A stretch of DNA of 64,000 bases from Apoda limacodes (lineage: Eukaryota > Arthropoda > Insecta > Lepidoptera > Limacodidae): contig OX291545.1 of the NCBI GenBank assembly GCA_946406115.1, positions 8,198,001-8,262,000 of the forward strand, written 5' to 3'. Shown one piece after another: positions 25,640 to 35,406 of the stretch. Both the position numbers and the translations under genes were made by a program. Every line of letters starts with the position of its first letter. Within the stretch, counting starts at the first letter, position 1. A model generated the notes under the pieces. The model did not search any database, was not told the origin of the DNA, and saw only the letters and a program-made list of their open reading frames with translations.

Positions 25640-25960
25640 AAAATTCGAAGTGAGGATATTCGCCAAAGCACTAAATTTACCGATGTAGTTCAGACAGTTA
25701 GCAAGCTGAATTGACAACGAGCAGGCAATTATCGCTCGATAACTGAAAAAAAGAGGTACCGAGCGGCGACCACGAATTGAAAAAACCAGCATGGGATGGC
25801 TTTCTACCAGGGGAGATAGACGACCTCTCGGCCACACCGGCACCGAAACTACTAGCAATCCGAAGCTGTTCGTAATTCGAACTCAATAAGATCTGAATTC
25901 AGTAAAAATCCCACCACAGAACCAATTCGAATAGAGCCTCGAATGCAAGTTGTAACGCGT
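25640..25960 (+). mobile_element. LINE 3' coding fragment (RTE/endonuclease-RT type), decayed
   Basis: The + frame near 25640 reads KIRSEDIRQSTKFTDVVQTV SKL, the conserved segment (RTK-DVxxRxxxLKWxWAGH) upstream of the tail seen at 20850-21005. The following WAGH-like part and the rest are disrupted by frameshifts. The minus-strand open frames here are shadows of this fragment. Confidence 0.65.
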
Positions 25961-26533
25961 AAGAAACAATTTTGTCTCAATTATTACCAGTTAACGCAAT
26001 GCACTAGCTTGTTGGCGTCCATGGTACCGAAATCTCGTTTGTGATCTGTTACTGTTTGCAATCTGAATTGATTGCGTCAAAGGTAGGGAAGCCAGTAGAA
26101 GTAGGCGGCTCAAAACAGGCGGAGACATGATGAAGAAGGCGAGGCCTAAATTTAACAGTGAACATCCTCCTACTGAGACGTCAACGAAACTAGTCCTCGT
26201 AAAACGTTTTTTTTTTAGTTTCAGAGAGCTCTAACTAATCATATTTTATTTTATAGTGTCATACGTCTGATCTTCAATCTCTTCTGCATATTGGTAATAA
26301 CATCAATGAATAGTTGACAATGCAAGTTGATTCTTTAATTATATACATGTCTGTAATAACAGGAAGACAATTTACTCAATAATAACTTAATTGGGCGAAG
26401 TTACGCAGTCGGTTCAACTGGCTAAAAGTTGATTATGCCGTGCTAAAAGATAGCGTGACGCATGATTCTTCAAAATTATTCTTTCTAAGTACTTACCTAA
26501 TCAAGGATTTTCCGGAGCCTGTAAAATGTTGCG
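25961..26533. other. Intergenic DNA without recognised features
   Basis: No gene or repeat that I can name. Confidence 0.35.
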
Positions 26534-26541
26534 TTTAGTCA

Positions 26542-26838
26542 CAGGGCCGTAGCTAAGGGGGGGCATTGTGGGGCAATGCCCTACCTTGAAATACTAATGC
26601 CCTACCTTAAAAGTACCATAAACTAAGGTATAATATATATAAATGGTTTTCCCGTACTATTAATTAATACCATTTTGCTCTTGTTTTCCCGCGATCCCAC
26701 CCAATTACCTTCTTTCTACCTTAATTACTCACGCTCACAAGCAGGTAAAATAATGAAAGATAGAAAAATTACTTGCGCCGTACCCGTGCATGAAACCACC
26801 GCTGCCCTACCTTAGATTCAACTTTAGCTACAGCCCTG
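26542..26838. mobile_element. Non-autonomous hAT element with perfect 8-bp target duplication
   Basis: It begins CAGGGCCGTAGCTAAG and ends TTTAGCTACAGCCCTG, an inverted pair of about 14-16 bp of the CAGxG type usual for hAT elements. The octamer TTTAGTCA stands immediately outside both ends (26534-26541 and 26839-26846), the 8-bp duplication expected of hAT. The 297-bp body has a GCCCTACCTT motif three times and no transposase. The exact duplication suggests a fairly recent insertion. Confidence 0.9.
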
Positions 26839-26846
26839 TTTAGTCA

Positions 26847-27299
26847 TCATTAAAGTTGGTTGACATTTCACGTGAAGAAGCGTCACCCAAAATTGCACAC
26901 TTTAGATGAGAAATCAGACACGAAATTGCTCTAGCAGTCATACTCTTGATGTTAGATAAATGACTTCCTGTGGCTACAATGGAGGAATCATTATTCGTCG
27001 GTAGGTACGCAAGAATAGACCCCGATCGTGAGAGACTCCCACGACTTTATTACGTATGTATCTATCTAACTTTTTTGTTTGTTCTAATTAACAACAGTAC
27101 TAATAGACCGCTTTTACCTTATTATTCGTACCGCGCCGTACTTTTAAAGTGTAACTTGAAAGTTGTGAGTAGCGGAGCCAAGCTCATTAAGTACTGAACT
27201 CTGTGTTTAACTTTACTGACCATTACTAACTTAAATTGGACATGTTAAAAATTTAGAGCATGCAGTTAAGTTGCCAACGTAAATTTTAAAGAAACATTT
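26847..27299. other. Intergenic DNA without recognised features
   Basis: A short open frame at 26970-27197 has no recognisable domain. Confidence 0.3.
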
Positions 27300-27410
27300 G
27301 GTCGAATGTCAACTGGCTGCGGAACTGGTGAAACTGTTTTGATACCAAGAATACCGATGATATCCTCAGAATTTTATTTTCGGCTCAAACAAGATGAATG
27401 TGAATATTAA
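27300..27410 (+). pseudogene. Helitron PIF1-type helicase fragment
   Basis: The + frame reads GCGTGETVLIPRIPMISSEF before decaying. The GxxV(L/F)IPRIPMIPSD motif is characteristic of the C-terminal part of the PIF1-like helicase in Helitron and related transposons, just before the PFxFKRxQFP segment. Only about 35 codons survive. It shows that an autonomous Helitron has been here or nearby in the past. Confidence 0.55.
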
Positions 27411-27919
27411 AGAACAAGATAAAACTTTTGAAAGTTTAAAAGTAAAGTTGCTGGAATTCTTTACACAGCCAACGTAAAGGTATAACATCTAAACATAATT
27501 TGATCGTTTTTACAGTTTGTTTATGTATGTTTACTTTACTTCTTTAAATATTTGCAGGATTGAAAATGAAATACATTAAAAATACTCGATGTAGGATAAA
27601 CAGGCTGATACGACACTACGACAGAAATAAAATGTAGGCTACCCTTACGAAGCCAGGAAATAAAGTAACTGTACTAGACAGCATGCAGTAGGTTGTATGC
27701 CTTTTTTTCAAATTTTGAAGTTTTGTTATAAAACTGCGTAAGTATTTATGATCCCGCTATACCGTTTTCTGTAAAATAACATTTCAATATACTGCTATTA
27801 TGAATGGAGCATTTTAGCTCGATTTAAAAAGATTCGAAAAGGACTCGCTTTTAAATATTTACTATTAATATTTAACTTTTACTGACATTCCTATTCTCTA
27901 TGAGTTTGAGGGTTCCTTA

Positions 27920-28030
27920 GGGGCCGTCCATTAATCACGTGAGGCTCGAAAGGGGGGGTAGGGGGTCCGGCAAAAATCACGAAATATCACAAGGGGAGGT
28001 GTAGTAAGATATCACGTGTATTTATTTTTT
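27920..28030. repeat. MITE-like half element (GGGGCCGTCCATTAATCACG)
   Basis: A single end similar to that of the 24441-24603 MITE is followed by G-runs and two ATCACG-type words. No opposite end is recognised nearby. Confidence 0.35.
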
Positions 28031-28559
28031 CGTCAAATTTTAAAAAAAAATTAAGATTTTTTTAAATAAATTGTAAATGTTAAATATTGTGGTAAAAAAT
28101 CGATTTAACCGTAACAAGTCAACTTGTTTCACTCGCCTCATACCGAGGTAAGATGAAACAGGGGTCGAGGAGAGTTGAAACATATGATTTTTGACAAGTA
28201 TTAAGGGCTGTAGAATAAAAATGATTAAATAATTTAAAGATATTTATTAAAATAAAACTTTTCAAGCACGAAACAAACTTTTATAATAATATTTTGTACT
28301 GATATATCAGTTAAGTAGGTAACTACAGGTCTAATAAAAATAATCAACTCCTTTAGTAATTAAAAGTACCATAACGTCCTATTCGTTACATACATTAATT
28401 CAAATAACAGTCAGATAAACAAAATGTTTTACATTCGTATATATATATATATATTCTAAATATTTGACATAAAATAATTATTAACTTTCAGTCGTTCCTT
28501 AAGTATTACAATACTTGATCAAAATGTCTTCAAATATTTAAGTATAATATTAAAAAAAA

Positions 28560-28850
28560 AATTACGTTTATTCTCTTAAAACTTGTAGCTCAAGTGAGAC
28601 TTGTAGGTTGAGGTAGTCTCAGAGTAAGAACACGATGACTTTTCATAAAAGATCGAAGCCAAACCTCTCCAGCTATTTCATGCTGCTAGAGGCAAAAGTT
28701 TTTCCTTCCTTTGCTTAGTTCTTCGGCTAAAGTTAGCAGCAGCGCAGTTTAGAAGATAGGGTAGGGTAGGGTACCTTTTCCTCTAAAGCTGTAAAAACAG
28801 TCTTTTCGGGATATTCAACCGTTGCAGCAGTCGCTTTTCATAAGTCGATT
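28560..28850 (-). pseudogene. pogo/Tigger-type transposase relic (CENP-B HTH region)
   Basis: The minus strand encodes EVWLRSFMKSHRVLTLRLPQ then PTSLT, matching the WLxxFLKRHPxLSLRxPExTS segment of the CENP-B-type DNA-binding domain in pogo-like transposases. An earlier piece near 28800 resembles the preceding IPxxTL helix. Stops are frequent. Flanking sequences at 28130-28180 and 29110-29135 share a GAGGAGAGTTGAAACA word and could be element sequence, but no TIR is proven. Confidence 0.6.
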
Positions 28851-30400
28851 TTTTTAATATACCTATAGAGGTAGGTGTGCTTTAGGTTGTAACTCGAAGC
28901 CGTGTCACGGGGACTTTTCTGTGGCAAAGTTACTTATTCTGTTGCGAGATCATATATTTCGCGGCTCGCCATACCTCAGTCAGACCTTCTTTTATAATCA
29001 GTAGGCACGCTGAAACAAAATAAACAAATTAAATCAAAAAAGAAACATTATTTTTTTGTGCTCGTTATTTATTGACTGCTGCCAGGGATCTGCCTGTGAA
29101 ATTGAAAACGAGGAGAGTTGAAACAGCCTGTTTCAAATGTATTTAGTAAGAAAAACCTCCCAATTTATATTTAATCCACAATCAAGAAGCAAATACACAG
29201 AAATCCATTATACCAAATATATATAATAAATCTTTAGTTAATGAGCTTTCGAAACATATATTAATTAAACCTAAATACAAAACCCTTATCAAAATATAGG
29301 CATTTTAAAAAAACGTTAAAAACTTACTTTTCACGATTTTTGTCACATGGCACGTTGAACTCCACAACTGCGCGACTTACGCCACCGACGCGAACTGACA
29401 CGTCAGTGGGCGGAGGGAAGTGGTTGAAAAGTGACCTTGCCAACTCGCTAACGGTTTTAAGTTCCGAGAAATCGGTACTGTTTCAAATCACCTTTGTTCC
29501 AAATCCCCTCGGTCTCCCTATCTGTATCACCCGCAAAAAATATTCCTGGTGGAACTCTCAATCGTGATATAAAAAATGTTTTGTCTTTCTCTTTCCCTCT
29601 AAATATTGCCATTGCCAAAGATCAGTTCACACGCTGAACAATAACAAACAAACAACAGCAAAAACACAGGACTGTCGGTAAAAAAAATATAAATATGAAT
29701 GTTTTTTTGTACTTATTTTATTGCGTTTATATTTTTTAACCAAACGTGAACTTTTCCAGAAAAAGCATATGTTTCTCTAAGGAAAACAAAACTATCAGAT
29801 GGAAGCGCCAGTTAGCCGCTTATAACACTTAATATTGTGGTGTGCATGGAAGTTTGCCATAGAATCCTATTATCTGTGCATAGAATTAAGATAAATTTTT
29901 TTATGATGATAAGTTTTTTTTATATATAAATTGTAACGTAGAATAATGTTGAATGTTAAATTCTAAAACAAATAAAGTGTGCTCGCCTTCCGTCTTCACA
30001 CGGCTTGCAAAGAATTACAACATTGAATTTACATCCCCATTGCTGAGCGGCCGAAGATAAATCCAGGCCGACGAACCCGCACAACGTTTAAGGTTGCTAT
30101 GTAATCAGTCTTAAATTTCTAACCTGTATACTAAGTAACTATTCCAAAATTCATCTTCATCTGACTACATATATTATAATCCATTTAGGGTAAAAAATCT
30201 TTAGGATTTAAAGACTTAAAATCTTCTATATAAAATGGGTTTTGTCAAATTCTCCGTAAGTTCCTTGAATTTTACATTATTTTATTTAAAAAAAAAATTA
30301 ATTCAAAAACTAACAGCTTTGAAGCTGCATGGCATTCGTTTTAAAAAATGGTGGGTAAGCAGAATCTTACGCCGAGGACTTATTTTTTGTTTAATTATTA
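28851..30400. other. Intergenic DNA, possible solo LTR
   Basis: No gene recognised. Around 29920-29975 a TATATAAA box is followed about 45 bases later by AATAAAGTGTGCTC, an arrangement like the promoter and poly-A signal of a retroelement LTR. I could not fix TG...CA ends or a primer-binding site. Confidence 0.25.
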
Positions 30401-31685
30401 TCCATACTAATATTATAAATGCGAAAGTAACTCTGTCTGTCTGTCTGTCTGGTCCGTCCGTCTGTCTGTCTGTTACCTCTTTACGCTTAAACCACCGTAC
30501 GGATTAAGATGAAATTTGGCATGGAGATAGTCTGAACCCCAGGAAAGGACATTGGCTACTTGAAAACATGAAGTGTGAGTCGGTTTTTTTCTACGTATAA
30601 TTCTTCTGTATCAGTGGTTGTCACCTAACTCCTCCTAAACGGCAGGAACGATTTTGGTTAAATTTTGTCTGAATATTTCAATGGGTTCCTGGATGGTTTT
30701 AAAATACAATTGGACCCGCTAGGTGGCGCTGCAGTCGGTATGTCAGTGATCTTCTCCTAAACAGCAGGGAAGATTTCAATTATATTTTATTGTAAACGTT
30801 CAAGTGCGTCGCTGCAAGGTTTAGATTTATAAATGTACCCAGTAGGTGGTGCTGCAGTTGGTGTGTCACTGATCTCCTCCTAAACGACAAAGATTAAATA
30901 TACGACAATGATTTCAACATTCACTGCATTTAATGCGACTCCATTATTATCATATTCCACAACTTCAATCATTGTGAAAGTTGTGGCTTAGAAACGAATT
31001 ACTAATTAGAAACACAGAATTGAAAAATCGCATCGAAAGGGCTAGCTTAAAATCAAAAAGATTTAAAGAAAGGCTTCCCGGCAATACTTCTACGATAGAA
31101 GATTTGGAAGAAATTGAAAAATTAAATAATTTATACAGAGAGGCCATAGTAAACAGAGAGATATCGAAAAATGATGACTCAACCGTAGATTCGTTAGAAT
31201 TAATATGGAATCGCAAGATTTATAAAATGTAAATGTTAAATTTAAAATATCCTATTTTGATGTGGCGCTGTTTTCCGGGCAGGACAACGTCTGCCGGGTC
31301 CTAAATGCGATAGTAAATCTGTCTGTCTGTTACCTCTTCACGCTTAAACCGCTGTACCCATGAAGATGAAATTTGGCATCGAGATAGTTTGAGTCTCGAA
31401 GAAGGACATAGGGCTACTTGAAAACATCAAGTGTGAGTAAGTTTTTTGTTCTACAGTTGAGGAGTTGCCGTTGAAATCGTAGGATTTCAACCTATAACCT
31501 AATTTAGGGCGGGTGGAACCACGGGCAAATTTGGCATGGAATTTGTTTGAGTGCCGGGGAAAGCCATAGGCTACTTAAAAACGTCAAGCGTAAGTCGGTT
31601 TATTTTTCTATTATTAAGGAGCTGCCATTGAAATCCTATACCGATAATCGAATTTAGCGCGGGTGAAACCGCGGGCAAAAGCTAG
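30401..31685 (+). mobile_element. Non-autonomous Helitron, tandem composite
   Basis: It begins TCCATACTAATATTATAAAT after an A and ends in CTAG before a T, the Helitron rule of TC...CTRR inserted between A and T. A short GC hairpin (CGCGG...CCGCG, 31658-31673) stands about 12 bases before the end. The body has a (CTGT)n stretch and the TTACCTCTTTACGCTTAAAC ... GATGAAATTTGGCATGGAGA blocks, which occur twice (from ~30420 and from ~31300), so two related units are fused. The junction near 31270-31305 (GGGCAGGACAACGTCTGCCG) resembles another Helitron 3' hairpin. Confidence 0.7.
30981..31232 (+). CDS. Hypothetical ORF inside Helitron
   Basis: An 83-codon open frame, rich in Glu, Lys, Arg and Asn, with a TTG as the nominal first codon and no certain ATG start. 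It includes NTELKNRIERASLKSKRF and EDLEEIEKLNNLYREAIVNR, suggesting a helical, charged segment. I do not recognise the family. The shorter Helitron copy at 37420-38141 lacks it but keeps the flanking words (CAATGATTGAAGTTGTGG), so it is either a captured fragment or a part lost from the shorter copy. Confidence 0.3.
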   Translation: MWLRNELLIRNTELKNRIERASLKSKRFKERLPGNTSTIEDLEEIEKLNNLYREAIVNREISKNDDSTVDSLELIWNRKIYKM

Positions 31686-31712
31686 TAAAAAATAAATTTT
31701 TGGACACGATAC

Positions 31713-33330
31713 ACAATTGCCCATTTCCGAGTTTTATCACGCTTCATATTTCTAAAATCTTTAATCATAGGTAAGTTACCATTGTACATTTTCGGGTTTC
31801 AATACGCTACATATTTCTGAAATCTTTAATTATAGGTAAGTTACCATTGTTCATTTCCAGGTTTCATCACGCTACATATTTCTAAAATCTTTAATTATAG
31901 GTAAGTAATTACCATTGTTCATTTCAGAGTTTCATCACGCTACACATTTCTAAAATCTTTAATTATATATAGGTAAGTAATTACCATTGTTCATTTCCGA
32001 GTTTCATCACGCTACACATTTCTAAAATCTTTAATTATAGGTAAGTTACCATTGTGCATTTTCGGGTTTCATCAAGCTACATATTTCTTAAATCTTTAAT
32101 TATAGGTAAGTAATTACCATTGTTCATTTCAGAGTTTCATCACGCTACACATTAAATCTTTACACAACTTGTATCCGCCCCACACTAGCTTATGCTAGCG
32201 TAGTCTTTGCGCTGTCCAAGCGCAATCTCCACAAACTCCAGACCCTCCAAAACCGCTTTCTCAGAGCGGCCTCTGGAGCCTCTTGGTACGTTCGCAACGC
32301 GGACCTACACAGAGACTTCGAACTTCCCACGATTCCCCAATACTTTAAAGACTTGGCAGTCCGCTTTTTCGAGCATACGCAAAATCACCCGAATCGTTTA
32401 ATTGTGCAATCCACAACGTATCGTCCCCCCGATCGACCCGGTCACGGTCGTAAAACTATTGTTAGGCGGCCTCGGCACGTACTAACGTCCCCAGATGACG
32501 ATCTCGCTGTCCGGATAGCGAGATTAGTCTCTACGACCTCCCCGAATAGGGCCTCCCTCCAAACACGACGCCGACGTCCCCGGGTTCGTCGGCGCCCACA
32601 AGGATACACTAGGTATCAAAGAGTGCCAGGGCGCTTCTCGCCCCCACTCAATCGCAACCGCACCCGCGTAACGGGGAACTCCCCTCCTGGCGGTGACTCA
32701 CCTTCGGGTTCGAGACTCACGCCGGTCGAAGGGACGCCCCCGAGAGCGACAACCCAAGCCGAGGCTTCCCCCGTGGGGAGCCCTTGAGCGTTGGGCGCTA
32801 TATGGGCTGAGGCTCCTTCAGAGTCTCGCCCCAAAAGTCCGGTGAAGCAGTAATGGCTGCAACAGCCAACTGCATAGTCAGCTCAGAAAAAAAAAAAAAA
32901 AAAAAAACGCTACACATTTCTAAAATCTTTAATTATAGGTAAGTTACCATTGTGCATTTTCGGGTTTCATCACGCTACATATTTCTTAAATCTTTAATTA
33001 TAGGTAAGTAATTACCATTGTTTATTTCCGAGTTTCATCACGCTACATATTTCTAAAATCTTTTATTGAAGTTAAGTTACCATTGTGCATTTTCGGGTTT
33101 CATCACGCTACATATTTCTTAAATCTTTAATTATAGGTAAGTAATTACCATTGTTCATTTCCGAGTTTCATCACACTACATATTTCTAAGATCTTTTATT
33201 GAAGTTAAGTTACCATTGTGCATTTTTGGGTTTCATCACGCTACATATTTCTTAAATCTTTAATTATAGGTAAGTAATTACCATTGTTCATTTCCAGTTT
33301 TCATTACTAATACATATTTCTAAAATCACT
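31713..33330. repeat. Tandem array of 65-72-bp monomers
   Basis: About 13 copies of a monomer made of CATCACGCTACAYATTTCTA, AAATCTTTAATTATAGGTAA, then GTTACCATTG or GTAATTACCATTG, then a TCATTTYMGAGTTT block. Periods read directly are 65, 65, 72 and 68 bases. Two variants (AAGTTACC and AAGTAATTACC) are interleaved. A LINE insertion at 32154-32907 splits the array into about seven and six units. Every monomer carries a TTATAG|GTAAGT junction. Confidence 0.85.
32154..32907 (+). mobile_element. 5'-truncated jockey-like LINE with poly-A tail and target duplication
   Basis: The insert carries a single open frame from 32158 to the TGA at 32785-32787, 209 codons, that is the C-terminal part of a jockey-type polyprotein: LYTTCIRPTLAYASVVFALS, SWYVRNADLHRDFELPTIPQ and YFKDLAVRFF. 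An Arg/Pro-rich tail ends PVGSP. A run of 21 As closes it (32887-32907). The 11 bases CGCTACACATT occur just before (32143-32153) and just after (32908-32918), a target-site duplication made from the array monomer. The intact frame, long poly-A and clean duplication indicate a young insertion. Confidence 0.9.
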
Positions 33331-34107
33331 ACGCAGCACCTAAATTAAAAGATGCAATGTACTTAATAGGAGAATCCAGGAAGTAGATGTTATGATTATT
33401 AACAACAGAATTATGTAGTGAGACCACTGCTGGATTTAGCTAGCGCGAGGCCTGTAGCAAATGGTGAAAAGGGCTTTCATATAGATAATAGACAAAACAC
33501 CGCTAATGTTAACGTAAAACAACTTTTTTTAGATTTAATATAGACAGATTTAGAGATTAAGTAATAGTCTTCTTTAGGGTATGATCTTTATTATTTGAAT
33601 CCGTTCATCCGCTTGCACATCAAAAATACCTAAAGATAAAAGGATGTATATTTTATGATTTCAGCATAAAGTTTTAGCTGAAGTTAAGCCTAAAATACAA
33701 TAAACACATTTTCGTTGTTTTTGCTCTATTGTAAAAACAGTAATACAATAATGTGAACTCTGTTTACTTAATATACTTTATATTAACAAATAATAAAAAT
33801 CGGCCAACTGTAAGACGGGCCAAAGCCATTACTATTTTAAATTACCGGTAATCTTGCAATAATATTAAGAGAAACAGTAACACAATTGTTTGAGGAATCC
33901 TCATACAAGAAATACATTTTCGTTGTTTTTGTTCTATCGTAAAAACAGTAATACATACCAATTTTAAACTTGCAGTGAAAAATAGTGTGAACTCTAAAGT
34001 ATAATAACAAATAATAAAAACTAATATTACTAAAAAATAATAATAAAAATATTTATTTGAATTACCGGTAAAACGGCATCTACCTTATAATTATTAAGAG
34101 AAGCAGT
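33331..34107. repeat. Diverged direct repeat (~205 bp spacing)
   Basis: The blocks ACATTTTCGTTGTTTTTG and TAAAAACAGTAATACA, then AACAAATAATAAAAA, occur at ~33708-33800 and again at ~33913-34025. ATTACCGGTAA and AAGAGAARCAGTAACACA occur at ~33841-33890 and ~34061-34112. No coding capacity is seen. The second copy leads directly into the 5S-like foldback. Confidence 0.5.
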
Positions 34108-34109
34108 AA

Positions 34110-34428
34110 CACAGTTGTTTGTTGGTAACAATAGTCAAAGTAAAGCAACGTCGGGCTTGGATACAGTACTTGGATGAGTAACCGATTAGTGGCACACTTT
34201 TTGTTTTTGTCTTTGTCCTTTTTCGTTTTAAATTTACATGCGTTTTATTGAAGTCGTCAAGTGCAAGTCGGACTACCGCACCGTAGGTTCCGTAGCACGA
34301 TTTACGTAATTTACGAACACAAACAAAAACAAAAAGTGTGCCGCTAAGCAATCACCCATCCAATCACTGACTAAGCCCAACGTAAGCTTAACTTCGATAA
34401 TCGTTTCCAACAATAAAATGTGTAACTG
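34110..34428. repeat. Foldback with two 5S-rRNA-like arms
   Basis: The left arm (34136-34198, + strand) contains AAGCAACGTCGGGCTTGG and CAGTACTTGGATGAGTAACC, closely matching the internal A box, intermediate element and C box of 5S rRNA. The right arm (34336-34405, - strand) carries a second diverged version (CGAAGTTAAGCTTACG, GATTGGATGGGTGATTGC). Both continue into GGCACACTTTTTGTTTTTGT toward the centre. Neither is a complete 5S gene, since the 5' third is missing. It is a 5S-derived element, perhaps a SINE3-type retroposon in inverted duplication. Confidence 0.65.
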
Positions 34429-34519
34429 TTTATGTACTTTTAATAACATTGTTGCTTTATCGTGAAAACAGTAACACATACTAGCTTTAATCTTGCAGCT
34501 ATAGGGGCGTTTTGTTGAC

Positions 34520-34650
34520 AAGCATTATACGCATTGAATGCGGTCAATGCTCTCTATGCGCACATTCGATCGTTCTGTTCACCAAAAATGAATGCGCTAT
34601 GACGTCAGTGTCGGACCGCATTCAACGCATTAGATGCATATTCTCAGGAG
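34520..34650. repeat. Short inverted-repeat element
   Basis: TACGCATTGAATGCGGTC at about 34528 reappears inverted as GACCGCATTCAACGCATTA near 34615. The spacing and GC-rich ends suggest a small MITE. A TGACGTCA word lies inside. Confidence 0.4.
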
Positions 34651-35127
34651 GCAGAGCAGTGGATGCACTGTCAAAATAGGAACGGCCATATTTTTTGTTT
34701 ACATACAACGAATTACTTATAGAACGCACCTAATAGCATAGCGTAGTAACTACTAATAGTGAGCGAACTTCTTTGTCTCTCTAAATTTAAATTAATACAT
34801 ATGTATTGTGCCTTCAATAATTAGATAGTCAGTTTTTTTTATTTTTGGATAGGTCTTTAAAAATATATTCAAGTTCTATAGTTAATCACTCTGATGCCTA
34901 CTTTGCAAGTTATTAGCTCTCAAAGTTTTAAAAATGTGTTTTCAACGTTTGAATGAGGATCAGTACAGTTTAAACAAATGAAATAGATTTTAGACCTATG
35001 TTGTTCTCTATAACATAAGAATGATATATCTTTTTGAATTATTAAAATCGGACCATTACTTACAGAGATATTAAATAATAAAATAACTCTTCCATGCCGC
35101 TAAAAGCCAATGCGCCGCGATTGCGTG

Positions 35128-35175
35128 TGACGTCATCGTACTTGAACGGACAGCGCGCTCGTGCACTCATTTATA
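35128..35175 (+). promoter_or_regulatory. Candidate promoter: CRE-like TGACGTCA and TATA-like TTTATAAG
   Basis: A perfect CRE palindrome (35128-35135) lies about 35 bases before TTTATAAG (~35170), and a GC-rich leader with AGACGCG follows. The ATG at 35288 lies about 110 bases downstream. The arrangement fits a promoter for the interrupted exon at 35288, but function is inferred. Confidence 0.3.
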
Positions 35176-35287
35176 AGTCGCTCACGACTCGACGGAGCTG
35201 AGACGCGATATGTACCTAAATAAAGTGTCAATACATACCAAGAGTGTAAATTACTGATAATTACTATAAAACCAATACCTACACACT

Positions 35288-35406
35288 ATGAGTATTAATA
35301 AAATTGAAGCTGGTTTTGTACAAGCTCAATCAGATAACCTTCCGAAAGTGGATTCTTTTATGTTATTTGAATACCTAATCATTCGAAGTTTACCAGTGCT
35401 GAGATC
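35288..35406 (+). pseudogene. 5' exon of a SWIM/YqaJ-type protein, interrupted by the MULE insertion
   Basis: The frame opens at ATG 35288 with MSINKIEAGFVQAQSDNLPK followed by VDSFMLFEY. It resembles the N-terminus of a family of insect proteins with a SWIM zinc finger and YqaJ-like nuclease (pattern: NLP.VD.(F/Y)M.(F)EY...F.SAE.RG.K). After FEY a one-base frameshift is needed to reach the FTSAEI segment. That segment continues beyond the transposon at 44300 as RGRKLQK, ending at a possible GTAAGG donor. The transposon therefore cut the exon within the SAEI/RG motif. The family match is from memory and the gene is already broken. Confidence 0.4.
35399..35406. repeat. Left target-site duplication of the MULE (CTGAGATC)
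   Basis: An octamer directly outside the left end; the identical octamer stands directly outside the right end at 44292-44299. Confidence 0.85.

Noticed and set aside
26970..27197. Short + strand ORF
   Set aside because: No domain, no splice or codon evidence; likely chance.
32616..32834. - strand open frame, 72 codons
   Set aside because: Antisense shadow of the GC-rich jockey tail.
31713..33330. CRISPR array
   Set aside because: Eukaryotic satellite: units are contiguous without unique spacers and vary gradually.
34136..34198. Functional 5S rRNA gene
   Set aside because: Only the 3' two thirds are present and several conserved positions are changed.
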